From JBBQKQ01 sp043719155 (GTDB taxonomy: Bacteria > Patescibacteriota > Minisyncoccia > Phycocordibacterales > UBA5272), in the NCBI GenBank assembly GCA_043719155.1, contig JAYSUJ010000033.1:1-25130 (forward strand): 25,130 nt of DNA. Direction: 5' to 3'. Position numbers and translations under genes: made by a program. The notes beneath the pieces were generated by a model. The model did not search any database. It was given only the letters and a program-made list of their open reading frames with translations, and was not told the origin of the DNA. Shown one piece after another: positions 1 through 6,493 of this stretch (positions within the stretch are counted from its first letter, which is position 1; the number at the start of each line of letters is the position of its first letter).

Positions 1-367
1 CGCCGCCGCCCCACTCCCCGACCTTATTCATGTACTTTGTGACGTCTAAAATAATCGAGTCATTTAGGGACCCACCACTCATACAAGTTCCTGCTGCTCT
101 AGCAGTAATAGAAAGTTTTGCAAAAATGTTTTCCTCATTTTCCACGTTTACCTTGTCTCGCTTTAAACCATGAACGTATTTTACAACTTGTACTATGTCA
201 AACTTGTCTTTTGGGTAAATTACAATTTGTGGGATAACTGTAAAAATAGAAGCGTCTGTCGAGTGAGATAAAAGTGTATCTTGGTCAAAAACCACATCTC
301 CTGCAATTTTAGCTTGTATTTCACTGGCTATTTTTTGATAATTTATCATTTGAGTTGAGTTTAACAT
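1..367 (-). CDS. FAD-linked oxidase (GlcD/D-lactate dehydrogenase-like), N-terminal fragment
   Basis: A minus-strand frame open from an ATG at 367 to the window edge gives about 122 residues, so the C-terminal part is missing. The translation fits the start of a PCMH-type FAD-binding domain: a segment reading SIFTVIPQIVIYPKD (the usual D.S......P..VvyP pattern), then ITARAAGTCMSGGSLNDSII, which matches the TARGgGTSlsGqa.gdgiv FAD-pyrophosphate loop of FAD_binding_4 oxidases. These enzymes oxidise 2-hydroxyacids such as glycolate or D-lactate with FAD, often with Fe-S partner domains that would lie outside this window. A second ATG at 349 is an alternative start. A TATATC box six bases before the ATG at 367 fits the leaderless pattern of the window. 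The gene diverges from gatB with 34 bases between. The substrate cannot be assigned from the fragment. Confidence 0.8.
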   Translation of the reverse strand, partial: MLNSTQMINYQKIASEIQAKIAGDVVFDQDTLLSHSTDASIFTVIPQIVIYPKDKFDIVQVVKYVHGLKRDKVNVENEENIFAKLSITARAAGTCMSGGSLNDSIILDVTKYMNKVGEWGGG

Positions 368-390
368 CAAAATGATATAAATGGTATAAT
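361..390 (+). promoter_or_regulatory. gatB promoter, nearly leaderless
   Basis: TTAACA (361-366), an 18-base spacer and a perfect TATAAT (385-390). The ATG of gatB is at 402, 11 bases after the -10 box, so the predicted leader is only about five bases and cannot hold a Shine-Dalgarno. Confidence 0.65.
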
Positions 391-401
391 TAATTTACTT
401 T

Positions 402-1892
402 ATGACAATAAAACTAGAGAAATTTATCGAGGTTGAGGGTGTAAAATATTACCCTGTAATTGGACTAGAGATACACGCCGAAATGAACACCAACACCAAA
501 ATGTGGTGTGCCTGTAAAAATGAGCCAGATGAGGAAATCGTAAATAAAAATATCTGCCCTATCTGTATGGCCCACCCTGGTACTTTACCTGTTCCAAATC
601 AACAAGCTATACAAAATGTGATCAAGATGGGCTTGGCTTGCAACTCTAAAATTGCCAACTTTACCGAGTTTGACCGTAAAAATTATTTTTATCCTGACAC
701 CCCAAAAGGCTATCAAATTTCCCAATACAAAACCCCTATCGTTTCATGTGGAAACTTGGCCGGTGTGGATTTAACTAGAATACATTTGGAAGAAGACACA
801 GCAACCAGTACCCATGACAAAGACGACTCAACACTTATAAACTTTAACCGAGCCGGAGTACCACTAATGGAGATGGTGACTGAGCCAGTTATCTACGACG
901 CAAAAACCGCTGTAGAGTTTGCCAAAGAAGTACAGTTAATGTTGAAATACTTAAAAATATCAGAAGCTTCTATCGAAAAGGGACATATGCGTCTAGAGGC
1001 CAACATCTCTATCTCGACCGATCCAACCAAATTTGGAACCAAAGTTGAGGTAAAGAATATCGGTTCTTTTAGGTCCTTGGAAAGGGCTATAGAATTTGAA
1101 TTTAAAAGAATGATTTCTCTTTACCAGGTTGGAAAAGAAGGTGAGATAGTTCAAGAGACTAGAGGCTTTGATGAAGCTAGTGGCTTAACAAAGTCTCAAA
1201 GATCAAAAGAAAATAGTGAGGAATATCGGTATTTTCCGGACCCAGATATTTCCAAATTAAAATTATTTGAAGATGACTTTTTTAACCCAGAAAAACTTAA
1301 AACACTTTTGCCAGAACTACCTAATGCAAGACGAGCTAGATATGAAAAATTGGGCGTAAAAAAAGAAAACGCCGAGACTTTTGTTAACCAGCAAGTTTGG
1401 GGAGATTATTTTGATGCTGCAACTATAAATATGGGAAATGTAAATCTGGTGACACTTATATCTAACTACATCGGTTCGGACTTAGTTGGTCTTTTAAAAG
1501 ATTTTTCAGACAACTCAAAAAATTTACAAGCCAAACTTCCTAAACCAGAATATATCAGAGAAATGTGTGAGATGATTTTAGAAGAAAAACTAGCCAGTCG
1601 TGGAGCCAAAGATTTATTAGCTATTTTAGTAAGTGAGGCGAATTTGCCTACGGCAAATTCGCCTCTACAAATAACTACTGAAAAAAACATGTTGCAAATT
1701 TCTGACGAGGCAACACTTTCCCCTATCGTTGAACAAATAATTGCAGATGAAAAGAACACTAAAAGTATTTTAGATTATAAAGCTGGTAAAGAACAGGCTT
1801 TGATGGCACTGGTTGGCCAAGTTATAAAATCAACCAACGGCCGTGCCAACCCAACTGTGACTAAAAATATTTTTACCCAGAAATTAGCGTAA
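402..1892 (+). CDS. gatB: Aspartyl/glutamyl-tRNA amidotransferase subunit B
   Basis: GatB is the kinase/tRNA-binding subunit of the GatCAB complex, which converts Glu-tRNA(Gln) and/or Asp-tRNA(Asn) to the correct amidated tRNA in the cytoplasm. The 496 residues match the family along their length: GLEIHAE at 21-27, a zinc site CxC (36, 38) plus CPIC (52, 55), the YFYPDTPKGYQISQY region near 92-106, FNRAGVPLMEMVTEP, and a C-terminal YqeY-like tail ending GRANPTVTKNIF. gatA and gatC are not in the window, so the complex genes are scattered. An odd point is a 33-base block (1635-1667, residues 412-422) made of a perfect palindrome, inserted in frame in the tail domain where other GatB proteins are several residues shorter. 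The next gene starts nine bases after the stop and is probably co-transcribed. Confidence 0.97.
   Translation: MTIKLEKFIEVEGVKYYPVIGLEIHAEMNTNTKMWCACKNEPDEEIVNKNICPICMAHPGTLPVPNQQAIQNVIKMGLACNSKIANFTEFDRKNYFYPDTPKGYQISQYKTPIVSCGNLAGVDLTRIHLEEDTATSTHDKDDSTLINFNRAGVPLMEMVTEPVIYDAKTAVEFAKEVQLMLKYLKISEASIEKGHMRLEANISISTDPTKFGTKVEVKNIGSFRSLERAIEFEFKRMISLYQVGKEGEIVQETRGFDEASGLTKSQRSKENSEEYRYFPDPDISKLKLFEDDFFNPEKLKTLLPELPNARRARYEKLGVKKENAETFVNQQVWGDYFDAATINMGNVNLVTLISNYIGSDLVGLLKDFSDNSKNLQAKLPKPEYIREMCEMILEEKLASRGAKDLLAILVSEANLPTANSPLQITTEKNMLQISDEATLSPIVEQIIADEKNTKSILDYKAGKEQALMALVGQVIKSTNGRANPTVTKNIFTQKLA
1635..1665. repeat. Perfect 14-bp palindrome with 3-base loop inside gatB
   Basis: Left arm 1635-1648 (GAGGCGAATTTGCC), loop TAC, right arm 1652-1665 (GGCAAATTCGCCTC). 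It is GC-richer than its surroundings, is read in frame as residues 412-422 (EANLPTANSPL) of GatB, and lies where the family has a variable linker. It looks like a small palindromic repeat element that landed in a tolerant part of a coding region. A second copy was not seen in this window. Confidence 0.8.
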
Positions 1893-1901
1893 AAATAAAT
1901 T

Positions 1902-2747
1902 ATGGAGTCAATACCAAATACAGCTTTGGAAAAAATAAAGACAGACATTGAGAAAGGGGTTTTAAATGCAATTGCAGGTTTTGATTATAAGTCTTTTACT
2001 AAAATAATGAAATCAGACCTGGCGAAATCTATAGAAATTACTACTGATATTTCAGAAACCGCAATACCTAAAGTTTTTTTTGATAACTTAATTCCCGACC
2101 TTGCTAGAGTCGAAACTTCTCATGACGGAAATGTAGAATTAAAACTTAATATAAAACTTCTACTTGAAAAGTGTACTTCAATAATAGCATTACTACATCC
2201 AGAGTACGGTACAATACAAAATATTATAGAATTCGTTATTAATAAAATTCTATATCATGAGCTAACACATTTATACGGGGATTTTCCAACCAATAGCGAA
2301 ATAGATATCTATAACCCACTAACTGAAGCTGTGACTGAAATATTTACTATAAGTAATCTAGGAAAATACTATCATCAAAGTAAATTTTCAATATATTATG
2401 AAACTCTTAACAGAGGATTTTTAAGGTATAGTCTGTATTCTTACCCAGAAGAAAGAGATATTTTTGCAAAACTAGTCGAACTAATTGGCTATCATCAAGA
2501 AGTAGATACTACGGTCATTGCCAACTCATTCAAAAGTGCCTATTTAAATAAATTAGATGTAATGTCAGATAGTTTTAAATCATCATTACCACCCGAGCTG
2601 CAAGCTATCTGGGGGAAATTTATTGGGATAAAGGAGCGAGGAACTTCGGAGTGGGAGTCCGAGATGGTTTCAGTTTCCAGCTCTTTAGAGGATCTTCTTT
2701 TCATTCAAAAAGGTGTAGACAAGTCAGAGGAGGCAGAAGTTTTTTAA
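1902..2747 (+). CDS. Putative zinc metallopeptidase-like protein (HELTH motif)
   Basis: A 281-residue protein with no family I can name. It carries HELTH at residues 119-123, preceded by a predicted helix (IIEFVINKILY), the form expected of a zincin active-site helix. Glutamates at 142 and 146 (PLTEAVTE), about 20 residues later, could supply the third zinc ligand as in gluzincins. No signal peptide or membrane segment is evident, so it is probably cytoplasmic. It starts nine bases after gatB with no Shine-Dalgarno and is likely translated from the same transcript. A second, apparently unrelated HExxH protein follows tyrS at 13999-15048. The catalytic assignment rests on the motif alone. The gene could equally encode an inactive structural relative. 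Confidence 0.6.
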   Translation: MESIPNTALEKIKTDIEKGVLNAIAGFDYKSFTKIMKSDLAKSIEITTDISETAIPKVFFDNLIPDLARVETSHDGNVELKLNIKLLLEKCTSIIALLHPEYGTIQNIIEFVINKILYHELTHLYGDFPTNSEIDIYNPLTEAVTEIFTISNLGKYYHQSKFSIYYETLNRGFLRYSLYSYPEERDIFAKLVELIGYHQEVDTTVIANSFKSAYLNKLDVMSDSFKSSLPPELQAIWGKFIGIKERGTSEWESEMVSVSSSLEDLLFIQKGVDKSEEAEVF

Positions 2748-2783
2748 ATTTCTTCTTTAATCACATTCCAAGCAAATGGAAAT

Positions 2784-2811
2784 AAAAAAACCACCCTTTT
2801 GGAAGGGGTGG
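2784..2811 (-). terminator. Terminator ending the obgE / structured RNA transcript
   Basis: On the minus strand CCACCC (2806-2811) pairs with GGGTGG (2791-2796), followed by seven T (2784-2790). Confidence 0.8.
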
Positions 2812-2997
2812 CCGGAGAACTCTGGCTCCTCAGTCACACACCAGATACGATCCGGTGTGCGTAGAACCTTGACCCCAAACGTGAAGTTTGAAGTCCATCC
2901 CGTAAAGTATGTAGTCCCAACCTAGATTCTGTTGAGACCCTGTACGGTATTCATCTCCTTTCTTGCCAAACCTAAGTTTGAATGTTCTTAGGTCATT
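2784..2997 (-). ncRNA. Unassigned structured RNA: six hairpins plus terminator, downstream of obgE
   Basis: The 214 bases after the obgE stop fold into consecutive stems on the minus strand: P1 ACCTAAG/CTTAGGT (2970-2976 with 2987-2993); P2 ATACCGTA/TACGGGAT with one mismatch (2943-2950 with 2897-2904), enclosing P3 GTCTCAAC/GTTGGGAC (2931-2938 with 2914-2921); P4 of 10 bp with loop TTCAC (2886-2895 with 2871-2880); P5 of 10 bp with loop CGT (2850-2859 with 2837-2846); P6 GGAG/CTCC; then a terminator stem and T tract. Several pairs are G-U only if read on the minus strand, which sets the orientation. No clear internal promoter was found, so it may be processed from the obgE mRNA or be a long 3' UTR. 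It does not match tRNA, tmRNA, RNase P, SRP or 6S signatures I know. Confidence 0.6.
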
Positions 2998-4179
2998 TTA
3001 CTTTTTCAAAACTTTTTTTAAAATATCTATAAAATTTTTAAGAGACTTATCATCGTAAAGTGACAAAGCTTGAACTTCAACTTTTTTCTTGCTCTTTTTG
3101 TTTATCTCTTTTTCCAGAGCTGCCTTATTAGTTTTAAAAGTTTTAACCACTAGTATTTCAAATTTCTTTTTTAAATCGGCTTCTTTTATAAGTTTTTTTT
3201 CTTCTTGCTCTTGTAGTTTAAGAAACTGTTTCTCCTCTTTTGAAAGTTTTGCAATTTGGGCTTTAGTTAATTTTTTAACTTTAACAATTTTTTCTTTTTT
3301 TGAAACTACTTTTTTATCAAGAAGCAAGTTAAGATCTACACCCAAATTATCTACCTTGGAAATAATCACAATTTCTTTTTTATCTAAAAGCTCTGGGTTA
3401 AACTTGCCCATTTCTTTACGAATTGTTAGATAGTCTTTTACATAATTTTTAGAACTTGCATCAATTAAATGCACTAGAAAACCAGTACGTTCTACATGTT
3501 TTAAAAATTTTATTCCCAATCCCTTACCTTCACTCGCACCTTCAATTAGGCCTGGTATATCAGCCAAAATATGTCCAAAAAAGTCACCGAGATGCGGTTC
3601 TAAGGTAGTAAAATTGTAGTTTGCTACTTTACTTTGAGAATTAGTAAGGGCGTTTAAAAGTGATGACTTTCCAGCATTTGGATAGCCTATCAAGCCAACC
3701 TCTGCGATAAATTTCAAGTTGACAGTTACGGTTCCAAACTCTCCATTTTTACCTGCAGTAAACTCTTCTGGACTTCTATTTGTAGATGATTTAAATTGAC
3801 TGTTACCCATACCACCTTGGCCACCATTAAAAAGTAGCTCTGTTTGGCCCTCTTCTAAAAGCTCTATCGTCCTGTCATATTCTTCAATGTATATTTCAGA
3901 GCCAAGAGGAAAAGTTAAATACATATCTTTTCCATTAGCACCATGCATGTTTTTGTTGCCTCCTGCAAAGCCATTTTCGGCAGCAAACTCTTTTGACTGC
4001 GCATAGTTATGCAAAGTGTGCATGTTTCTTTGTCCTACAATGTACACATGCCCACCTCGCCCACCATCACCTCCTGCAGGCCCTCCCATAGCGATAGCTC
4101 TCTCTCTTCTCCAGCGCACCACACCGTCACCACCCCTACCTGCTTTAATGTTTAATTTTACATGATCTAAGAATGCCAT
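2998..4179 (-). CDS. obgE: GTPase Obg (ribosome assembly) with lysine-rich insert
   Basis: Obg is a conserved GTPase that binds the large ribosomal subunit late in assembly. The 393 residues show the glycine-rich Obg fold (about 1-157, ending at FIAE), then the G domain: G1 GYPNAGKSS at 165-173, TT at 191-192 for G2, DIPGLIEGASEGKGLG from 207 for G3, SKVD at 274-277 in place of NKxD for G4, and QALS at 370-373 in the G5 position. Between G4 and G5 there is an insert of roughly 75 residues, extremely rich in Lys and Glu and probably coiled or disordered, where other Obg proteins have a short linker. There is no C-terminal OCT domain. An extended -10 (TGTTATAAT, 4199-4207) lies 19 bases before the ATG, and no Shine-Dalgarno is visible. 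Confidence 0.95.
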   Translation of the reverse strand: MAFLDHVKLNIKAGRGGDGVVRWRRERAIAMGGPAGGDGGRGGHVYIVGQRNMHTLHNYAQSKEFAAENGFAGGNKNMHGANGKDMYLTFPLGSEIYIEEYDRTIELLEEGQTELLFNGGQGGMGNSQFKSSTNRSPEEFTAGKNGEFGTVTVNLKFIAEVGLIGYPNAGKSSLLNALTNSQSKVANYNFTTLEPHLGDFFGHILADIPGLIEGASEGKGLGIKFLKHVERTGFLVHLIDASSKNYVKDYLTIRKEMGKFNPELLDKKEIVIISKVDNLGVDLNLLLDKKVVSKKEKIVKVKKLTKAQIAKLSKEEKQFLKLQEQEEKKLIKEADLKKKFEILVVKTFKTNKAALEKEINKKSKKKVEVQALSLYDDKSLKNFIDILKKVLKK

Positions 4180-4198
4180 AAATTTTATATTTGTCTAG

Positions 4199-4207
4199 AT
4201 TATAACA
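4199..4207 (-). promoter_or_regulatory. obgE extended -10 promoter
   Basis: TGTTATAAT on the minus strand, a TGn plus perfect -10. It lies 19 bases before the ATG, giving a leader of about 12 bases. No convincing -35 was seen. Confidence 0.55.
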
Positions 4208-4306
4208 TAAATGTGTAAATTATTGAAATTTAACAGAAAGTGTGCATGTACTAATTTTGCAGGTAATAAGCCTGAAAAATTAACCCCCTAAACAAAGAGA
4301 AGTAAG

Positions 4307-4663
4307 ATGACTGACCTAGCCACGTCTATGCGCCAAATGTCAACTGCTAAACAGATAGTCGATTCCGATGTCTATTTGTCAAAAAAAATGACTGATGAAG
4401 CTTTTCATTCCCTACAGGCTGAAAAAATGCTAGTTGACGAGTCTAGCTTAGAAAAAATAACAGCTGCAGCTCAAGCAGGAAAAACCACTATTACTGCAGA
4501 TTCTGTTGGTCCAGACTATAGTGACAAAGAAGACAACCACTATGTTCACCATCTCTGTACCGACCATTTAAAAACTCACTTACAGATGCTGTTGGACAAT
4601 GGCTTTACCGTTGATTTTCAAAAAACCCACACTTACAGACCTACGCTTGTAGTATCTTGGTGA
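4307..4663 (+). CDS. Small protein of unknown function
   Basis: A 118-residue soluble protein I do not recognise. It is acidic and helical in its first half, with a His-rich stretch (NHYVHHLCTDHLKTH, about residues 78-92) that could bind metal, and a C-terminal segment resembling alternating beta strands ending in TLVVSW. The start is preceded by AGAGAAG at a plausible Shine-Dalgarno distance. The gene stands alone: obgE diverges upstream, trmD converges downstream, and a strong terminator follows at 4682. An earlier -10-like TACTAAT at about 4249 is a weak promoter candidate. The isolated layout resembles the two small membrane-protein genes at 8.6 and 11.3 kb, but this protein has no membrane segment. 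Confidence 0.7.
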   Translation: MTDLATSMRQMSTAKQIVDSDVYLSKKMTDEAFHSLQAEKMLVDESSLEKITAAAQAGKTTITADSVGPDYSDKEDNHYVHHLCTDHLKTHLQMLLDNGFTVDFQKTHTYRPTLVVSW

Positions 4664-4681
4664 GAGATATGTGTTGAGACT

Positions 4682-4713
4682 AGCTTAGATTGAAAAATAT
4701 CTAAGCTTTTTTT
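4682..4713 (+). terminator. Terminator of the 118-aa gene
   Basis: AGCTTAGAT (4682-4690) pairs with ATCTAAGCT (4699-4707), a perfect 9-bp stem followed by a run of T. Confidence 0.85.
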
Positions 4714-4832
4714 ATTTGTACATAAATTTATCTAGTTTATACTTTAAACACCTAAACCCTATACCACTACTTGATTTAAACTCTGTTACAGCTGTAGATT
4801 CTGGAAAATTGTATGTCCTTTAAAAAATGTAA

Positions 4833-5510
4833 CTAATTTTTACTCTTTTTGTACTCAGCAATAAGCTTCGGATTTCCAGATAAAAAAACTGCAGGAACCT
4901 TATACTTTTTATTTTTATAAACTAAAACTTCTGGTCTTGTGTAAAATTCTTCACTAGCTCTTTCTACAATTTCTCCATTTTTTTCTACTCTTGAGTCCTC
5001 TAAACTATTAAAATCTCCAAGTACACCCTTTATCTGTCTAGAAATGGAGTCAATCAAGATCATTGCCGGTATCTCACCACCCGTCAGCACAAAGTCACCT
5101 ACAGACACACTTTCAGCTTTTAAGATTTTTTGTACCCTATAATCTATACCTTCATATCTACCACAGAGTAGAATGATATCTGTATATTTTTTCATATTTT
5201 TTTTTGCCTCTACATTGGTCCACTTTTGAGCATTTGGCGAAAAAATTATAATTTTGAATTTAGTTTTTTTATCTGTCTTTTTTTTAATTTCTTCGACACA
5301 CCTTAAAAGTGGCTCAGCATTCATTACCATGCCTGGTCCACCACCATAGGGCTTGTCATCTACCTTTCTATGTTTGTCAAAAGTAAAATCTCTTAAACAA
5401 TAAAATTTAAAATCAACCAGTCCCTTTTCTTGGGCTCGCTTTAGAATAGACTCACTACAATAGTCCTCGACCATTTTGGGAAATATGCTTACAACATGAA
5501 AAGTTAACAT
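4833..5510 (-). CDS. trmD: tRNA (guanine-N1-)-methyltransferase
   Basis: TrmD methylates G37 next to the anticodon using S-adenosylmethionine and so prevents +1 frameshifting. The 225 residues carry the SPOUT-family knot motifs: DDKPYGGGPGM at 51-61, LCGRYEGID at 115-123 and SVGDFVLTGGE at 136-146. The C-terminal RPEVL segment near the end of the tRNA-binding domain is present, so the enzyme looks complete. In many bacteria rpsP, the KH protein and trmD share an operon. Here the order is kept, but a terminator (5551-5591) and a consensus promoter separate trmD, and its ATG lies six bases from the -10 box, so the mRNA should be leaderless. Confidence 0.96.
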   Translation of the reverse strand: MLTFHVVSIFPKMVEDYCSESILKRAQEKGLVDFKFYCLRDFTFDKHRKVDDKPYGGGPGMVMNAEPLLRCVEEIKKKTDKKTKFKIIIFSPNAQKWTNVEAKKNMKKYTDIILLCGRYEGIDYRVQKILKAESVSVGDFVLTGGEIPAMILIDSISRQIKGVLGDFNSLEDSRVEKNGEIVERASEEFYTRPEVLVYKNKKYKVPAVFLSGNPKLIAEYKKSKN

Positions 5511-5516
5511 GTCAAT

Positions 5517-5545
5517 ATTATATTATATTTAGAAAGTATTGTAAA
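5517..5545 (-). promoter_or_regulatory. trmD promoter, leaderless start
   Basis: Minus strand TTTACA (5540-5545), a 17-base spacer and TATAAT (5517-5522). Six bases separate the -10 from the ATG at 5510, placing the expected transcription start on or next to the start codon. Confidence 0.75.
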
Positions 5546-5549
5546 GAAA

Positions 5550-5613
5550 CATGAAAGAAAAAATCCAGACTTCGTCGTGTGAATTCTGGATATTCTCCCT
5601 TTTCGTCAAAGGT
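5550..5613 (-). ncRNA. Possible ~60-nt small RNA upstream of trmD
   Basis: Minus strand TTGCAA (5642-5647), a 16-base spacer and TATACT (5620-5625) form a plausible promoter about 30-50 bases before the terminator at 5551-5591. The unit would give a short RNA consisting of an unstructured 5' part and the terminator hairpin. No start codon lies inside it. It could also be just the 3' UTR of the KH gene with a chance promoter match. Confidence 0.3.
5551..5591 (-). terminator. Terminator between the KH gene and trmD
   Basis: ATCCAGA (5585-5591) pairs with TCTGGAT (5563-5569). The stem can extend inward by TTC/GAA across an A-G mismatch. A T-rich tract follows. Confidence 0.75.
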
Positions 5614-5690
5614 ATATTAAGTATACAAAGTTAGTAAACATTTGCAATTCCCTATTTTCCTATATGTGGAAAACCTTAAATTTCCGCAAG

Positions 5691-5984
5691 TTAAGCTGAG
5701 TATTCACTACTGCTCCTTGTTTCTGTCCCCCCCCTTTCAGGTTCATTTATCTTTAAGTTAACTCTAGCGTTTGACCTCATGCCTACCACTCGCAACAGAG
5801 TCCTCATGGCTTTAGCTGTATTACCTTCACGTCCTATCACTTGTCGCATGTCATCTGGGTGTACGTCCAATGTTAGCAAAACTCCCATCTCGTCTACTAT
5901 TCGGTTTATCTTTACAGACTCAGGGTGAGTAACTAAAAATTTAATAACTGTTTCTAGAAAAACATAGTCTTTGTATTCATTCAT
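5691..5984 (-). CDS. khpA: KH-domain RNA-binding protein (KhpA/YlqC family)
   Basis: A 97-residue single KH-domain protein. The RNA-binding GxxG loop appears as VIGREGNTAKAMRTLL (GREG), flanked by the expected strands, VLLTLDVHPDDMRQ before and ARVNLKINEP after. The family forms an RNA chaperone with KhpB in Firmicutes and typically sits between rpsP and trmD, exactly as here. The length is slightly above the usual 75-80 because of a Ser/Thr/Glu-rich tail that replaces the normal short end. A -10 box TATAAA (5992-5997) lies seven bases before the ATG. A perfect 5-bp inverted repeat GTGCT-AAC-AGCAC (6003-6015) lies just upstream and might be an operator. A terminator separates it from rpsP. 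Confidence 0.88.
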   Translation of the reverse strand: MNEYKDYVFLETVIKFLVTHPESVKINRIVDEMGVLLTLDVHPDDMRQVIGREGNTAKAMRTLLRVVGMRSNARVNLKINEPERGGTETRSSSEYSA

Positions 5985-6039
5985 ATTTGATTTTATAATT
6001 ACGTGCTAACAGCACTTGTATTTTAGTATAGAGGTAAAC

Positions 6040-6068
6040 AAAATAAAATCAACACTTTTGGTGTTGAT
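6040..6068 (-). terminator. Terminator or attenuator after rpsP
   Basis: ATCAACAC (minus, 6061-6068) pairs with GTGTTGAT (6048-6055), an 8-bp stem with a five-base loop followed by TTTATTTTGTTT. Confidence 0.75.
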
Positions 6069-6101
6069 AATTATTTTCAATTTTAGTAAAATTATTTTTT
6101 A

Positions 6102-6395
6102 TTATTTCTTTTTTCCTACTTTTTTAACTTTAGCATTTAAAGTTCTAACTTTTTCTGATTTTAGGATTTTCTTGTCAATAAGTAAATTTGTAACAGTTGC
6201 ACTAGTCTGGGCACCAACAGACAACCAATACTTGATTCTTTCTTCGTTTAGTTTGTACTCTCCTTTTTGTACATCATAAGAACCTAAAATCTCGGTTGCT
6301 TTACCAGTTTTAGCTTTGTGAGTATGAGGTGTAACTATAAGTCGGAAATACGGATCGTTTACTTTTCCAACTCTTTGTAGTCTAATTTTTAACAT
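6102..6395 (-). CDS. rpsP: 30S ribosomal protein S16
   Basis: S16 is a small-subunit assembly protein. The 97 residues begin with the family signature MLKIRLQRVGKVNDPYFRLIV as short contiguous blocks (MLKIRLQRVG, then YFRLIVT), continue with EILGSYDVQKGEYKLNEERIKYWLSVGAQTS in the expected order, and end in a lysine-rich tail. The start codon is fixed by this N-terminus. It has its own promoter (6424-6451) directly after the rnr terminator, with a leader of about 30 bases that lacks a good Shine-Dalgarno. The downstream terminator at 6040-6068 partly uncouples it from the KH gene. Confidence 0.96.
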   Translation of the reverse strand: MLKIRLQRVGKVNDPYFRLIVTPHTHKAKTGKATEILGSYDVQKGEYKLNEERIKYWLSVGAQTSATVTNLLIDKKILKSEKVRTLNAKVKKVGKKK

Positions 6396-6423
6396 ATTTA
6401 TTTATCTATTTTTCTTTGAGAGA

Positions 6424-6451
6424 ATTATAACACAGATTGCTTATTTTGCAA
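6424..6451 (-). promoter_or_regulatory. rpsP promoter
   Basis: TTGCAA (6446-6451), a 16-base spacer and TATAAT (6424-6429), with an extended TGT before the -10. It overlaps the T tract of the rnr terminator. Confidence 0.7.
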
Positions 6452-6493
6452 AGAAAAAGATGGGCTAGGCCTGTATCTTTCTCTTGCCCATCT
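6451..6493 (-). terminator. rnr terminator overlapping its stop codon
   Basis: AGATGGGC (minus, 6486-6493) pairs with GCCCATCT (6458-6465), followed by TTTTTCTTT. The 5' arm lies in the last codons of rnr and the TAG stop sits in the loop side of the stem. Confidence 0.8.

Noticed and set aside
2829..2997. 55-codon open frame continuing in frame after the obgE TAA
   Set aside because: No start codon except a late ATG, and the bases are better explained by the consecutive hairpins. Stop readthrough has no other support.
3089..3433. Plus-strand 114-codon frame opposite obgE
   Set aside because: Antisense shadow of the lysine-rich insert, giving a low-complexity Phe/Ser/Leu translation.
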